From an uncultured Collinsella sp. (GTDB taxonomy: Bacteria > Actinomycetota > Coriobacteriia > Coriobacteriales > Coriobacteriaceae): a stretch of 31,959 nucleotides of DNA. Below the pieces are notes generated by a model. The model had not been told where the DNA came from and searched no databases. It saw only the letters and a program-made list of their open reading frames with translations. The DNA lies in the NCBI GenBank assembly GCA_900552755.1, contig USAY01000006.1, forward strand, positions 1-31,959, written 5' to 3'. Shown here in pieces: positions 31,873 to 31,959 of this stretch; the first letter of the stretch is position 1, and each line of letters starts with the position of its first letter. A program made the translations under genes and the position numbers.

Positions 31873-31959
31873 CCCGGGCGCTGCTGGCCTCGGCCGTCGT
31901 GATGGACGCCGCCGGCTGGATGTGCGCCGTGCAGGGGGCCTACGGCCTCGCGCGGGTGT
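31869..31959 (+). CDS. Partial hypothetical protein running off the window
   Basis: An open frame starts at ATG 31869, overlapping the previous stop by 4 bp, and has no stop before the end of the window. The 30 visible residues (MTRALLASAVVMDAAGWMCA, then VQGAYGLARV) are hydrophobic and may form a signal or membrane segment. Codon use matches the neighbours. Function cannot be judged. Confidence 0.55.
   Translation, partial: MTRALLASAVVMDAAGWMCAVQGAYGLARV

Larger units (their letters stand above)
27829..31959. mobile_element. Left part of an integrative element (prophage or ICE)
   Basis: A tyrosine integrase points outward at the left edge, followed by hicAB, an unknown gene, two divergent XRE regulators and small + strand genes. 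This is the usual layout of an integrase plus lysogeny-type switch. The left boundary should lie in 27739-27830. The right end and the second att copy are outside the window, so the type and size of the element cannot be stated. Confidence 0.75.

Overview
The window looks like a chromosomal segment of a high-GC Gram-positive of the Coriobacteriia, most likely Collinsella or a close relative. This is inferred from gene order and codon bias, not from a search. It has a division and cell-wall (dcw) cluster without ftsA, with SepF and DivIVA present and murB placed between murC and ftsQ, and strongly GC-ending codons.

Region 1 (1-13.5 kb, + strand) is a dense dcw cluster: ftsI (5' end outside the window), murF, mraY, murD, ftsW, murG, murC, murB, ftsQ and ftsZ, closed by a strong terminator. 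These genes build UDP-MurNAc-pentapeptide and lipid II and assemble the septal synthase FtsW/FtsI around FtsZ. murE is absent from its usual place between ftsI and murF. FtsI, FtsW and FtsQ all carry Arg-rich disordered cytoplasmic extensions.

Region 2 (13.6-21.6 kb, + strand) begins with pgeF, which overlaps pstS by 4 nt and leads into a complete phosphate-uptake operon pstSCAB-phoU. A second division block follows: yggS (PLP-binding), sepF (acidic, Tyr-rich linker), yggT and divIVA. yggT has no ATG, GTG or TTG at its proper start and appears to begin with ATC.

Region 3 (21.6-24.5 kb, - strand) holds a nitroreductase, then a 365-bp gene-free stretch with two related long hairpins. A PiT phosphate transporter and its DUF47 (PhoU-like) partner follow, so high- and low-affinity phosphate systems lie within 10 kb of each other.

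Region 4 (24.5-27.8 kb, + strand) contains a small unknown protein, a Bax-inhibitor-1-type membrane protein, a TIGR02452/PARG-like protein that appears to lack the catalytic second Glu, and an SGNH hydrolase of the MsAcT type. Two of these genes end in clear terminators.

Region 5 (27.8 kb to the end) is the left part of an integrative element (prophage or ICE). It has a tyrosine integrase, a hicAB toxin-antitoxin pair with a near-consensus promoter, about 200 bp of tandem palindromic units, an unknown 181-aa protein, and a phage-like switch. The switch consists of two divergent XRE regulators separated by three phased operator-like repeats and two perfect palindromes. The right end of the element lies outside the window. 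No tRNA, rRNA or CRISPR array was seen.
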